Below are positions 63,470 to 64,000 of a DNA stretch of 64,000 bases, in pieces (within the stretch, counting starts at the first letter, position 1; every line of letters begins with the position of its first letter). Source of the DNA: Aldrovandia affinis (lineage: Eukaryota > Chordata > Actinopteri > Notacanthiformes > Halosauridae). The notes beneath the pieces were generated by a model. The model was given only the letters and a program-made list of their open reading frames with translations. It was not told where the DNA came from and did no database searches. The stretch spans positions 1,092,501 to 1,156,500 of the forward strand of contig JAINUG010000011.1 of assembly GCA_029706075.1 (NCBI GenBank), written 5' to 3'. The translations under genes were made by a program, and so were the position numbers.

Positions 63470-64000
63470 TTAAGCCCTTGGCTCCTTCAAGGAGCATAGG
63501 CCACTGACGAATGCCCTCCATCTCACTCGGTTGTGGGCAAGTTTTTCGAGGTCTCCCCAGTTGTGCCCACTCCCAGACATCTCTGTCTGGACATCTCTCT
63601 TCCAACTGTTCCTGGGGCAGCCTCTTTTTCTCTTCCCCTGTGGGTTCCACTTTAGGGCTTGTCGGGTGATGTTGGTGGCTGGTTTCCTGAGGGTGTGTCC
63701 TATCCAGCTCCACTTTCTTCTTAGGATCTGTAGGTCAATGGGATCCTGTCCAGTTCTCTCCCACAGGTCCATATTCCTGACTTTGTCCCTCCACCAGATA
63801 TTCAGGATCCTCCTGAGGCAGTTGTTGATGAATGTTTGTAGTCTGGTTGTTGTTTGTTTTACTGTTCTCCATGTTTCCGATCCGTACAGCATCACCTGCT
63901 TCACGTTGGAGTTGAAGATGCGTAGTTTGGTTTTAGTTGAGATGGTTTTGGAGCTCCAGATCTTCCTTAGGATGTTAAACACCACCCTAGCTTTGTTGAT
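63470..64000 (-). mobile_element. 3' end of a non-LTR retrotransposon ORF (reverse transcriptase C-terminal region), cut by the window edge
   Basis: An uninterrupted frame runs from the window edge to a stop at 63470. It contains KTKLRIFNSNVKQVMLYGSE, TFINNCLRRILNIWWRD, WIGHTLRKP and ALKWNPQGKRKRGCPRNSWK. These motifs are typical of the region after the reverse transcriptase in LINE polyproteins of animals, often mis-annotated as host genes. The clade (RTE-like or other) cannot be settled from this fragment. The C-terminal end is intact with no stops or frameshifts in about 175 codons, suggesting a fairly young copy. Confidence 0.85.

Overview
The window looks like nuclear DNA from a ray-finned fish. 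It holds five spliced vertebrate genes with GT-AG introns, many CA/GT microsatellites, tRNA-derived SINEs, an L2-type LINE tail ending in TGTAATG repeats and several DNA-transposon relics. The species cannot be fixed from the sequence. The L2/SINE tail resembles the eel UnaL2/UnaSINE type but is not specific to eels.

Layout: (1) 1-1979, upstream sequence with a SINE and a small TTAA-flanked element. (2) 1980-12541 (+), hnf1a, a homeodomain transcription factor in 10 coding exons, 549 aa. (3) 14233-16465 (-), custos (C12orf43), 6 coding exons, 281 aa, convergent with hnf1a. (4) 16466-22175, an L2 LINE fragment plus the probable long unc119b 3' region. (5) 22176-27517 (-), unc119b, 5 coding exons, 246 aa. 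(6) 27518-32570, no protein gene seen, probably mlec 3' UTR. (7) 32571-36788 (-), mlec (malectin), 5 coding exons, 288 aa. (8) 36789-44201, gene-poor and transposon-rich. (9) 44202-53950 (-), cabp1, 8 coding exons, 230 aa. (10) 53951-63469, no recognised gene, repeats only. (11) 63470-64000 (-), the C-terminal end of a non-LTR retrotransposon ORF running off the window.

Every exon set was assembled by hand from splice sites, phase and remembered family protein features. All five models close in frame, with lengths close to their human counterparts except hnf1a, which is shorter. The genes do not form one pathway: a liver/pancreas/gut transcription factor, a nuclear Wnt modulator, a lipidated-protein carrier, an ER glycan lectin and a neuronal calcium sensor. 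What links them is conserved neighbourhood. The same genes cluster at human 12q24.31 (CABP1-MLEC-UNC119B-ACADS-SPPL3-HNF1A-C12orf43). Here the hnf1a-custos pair is flipped relative to the other three, which suggests one inversion.

I found no previously undescribed multi-gene system. The best leads are regulatory or structural: a G-quadruplex motif with the custos stop codon in its middle loop, a tandem splice donor in cabp1 whose stronger-looking site leads to a premature stop, a UG-repeat acceptor in hnf1a, a 58-bp minisatellite beside an hnf1a splice site, and SINEs sharing a hairpin tail with a resident LINE.
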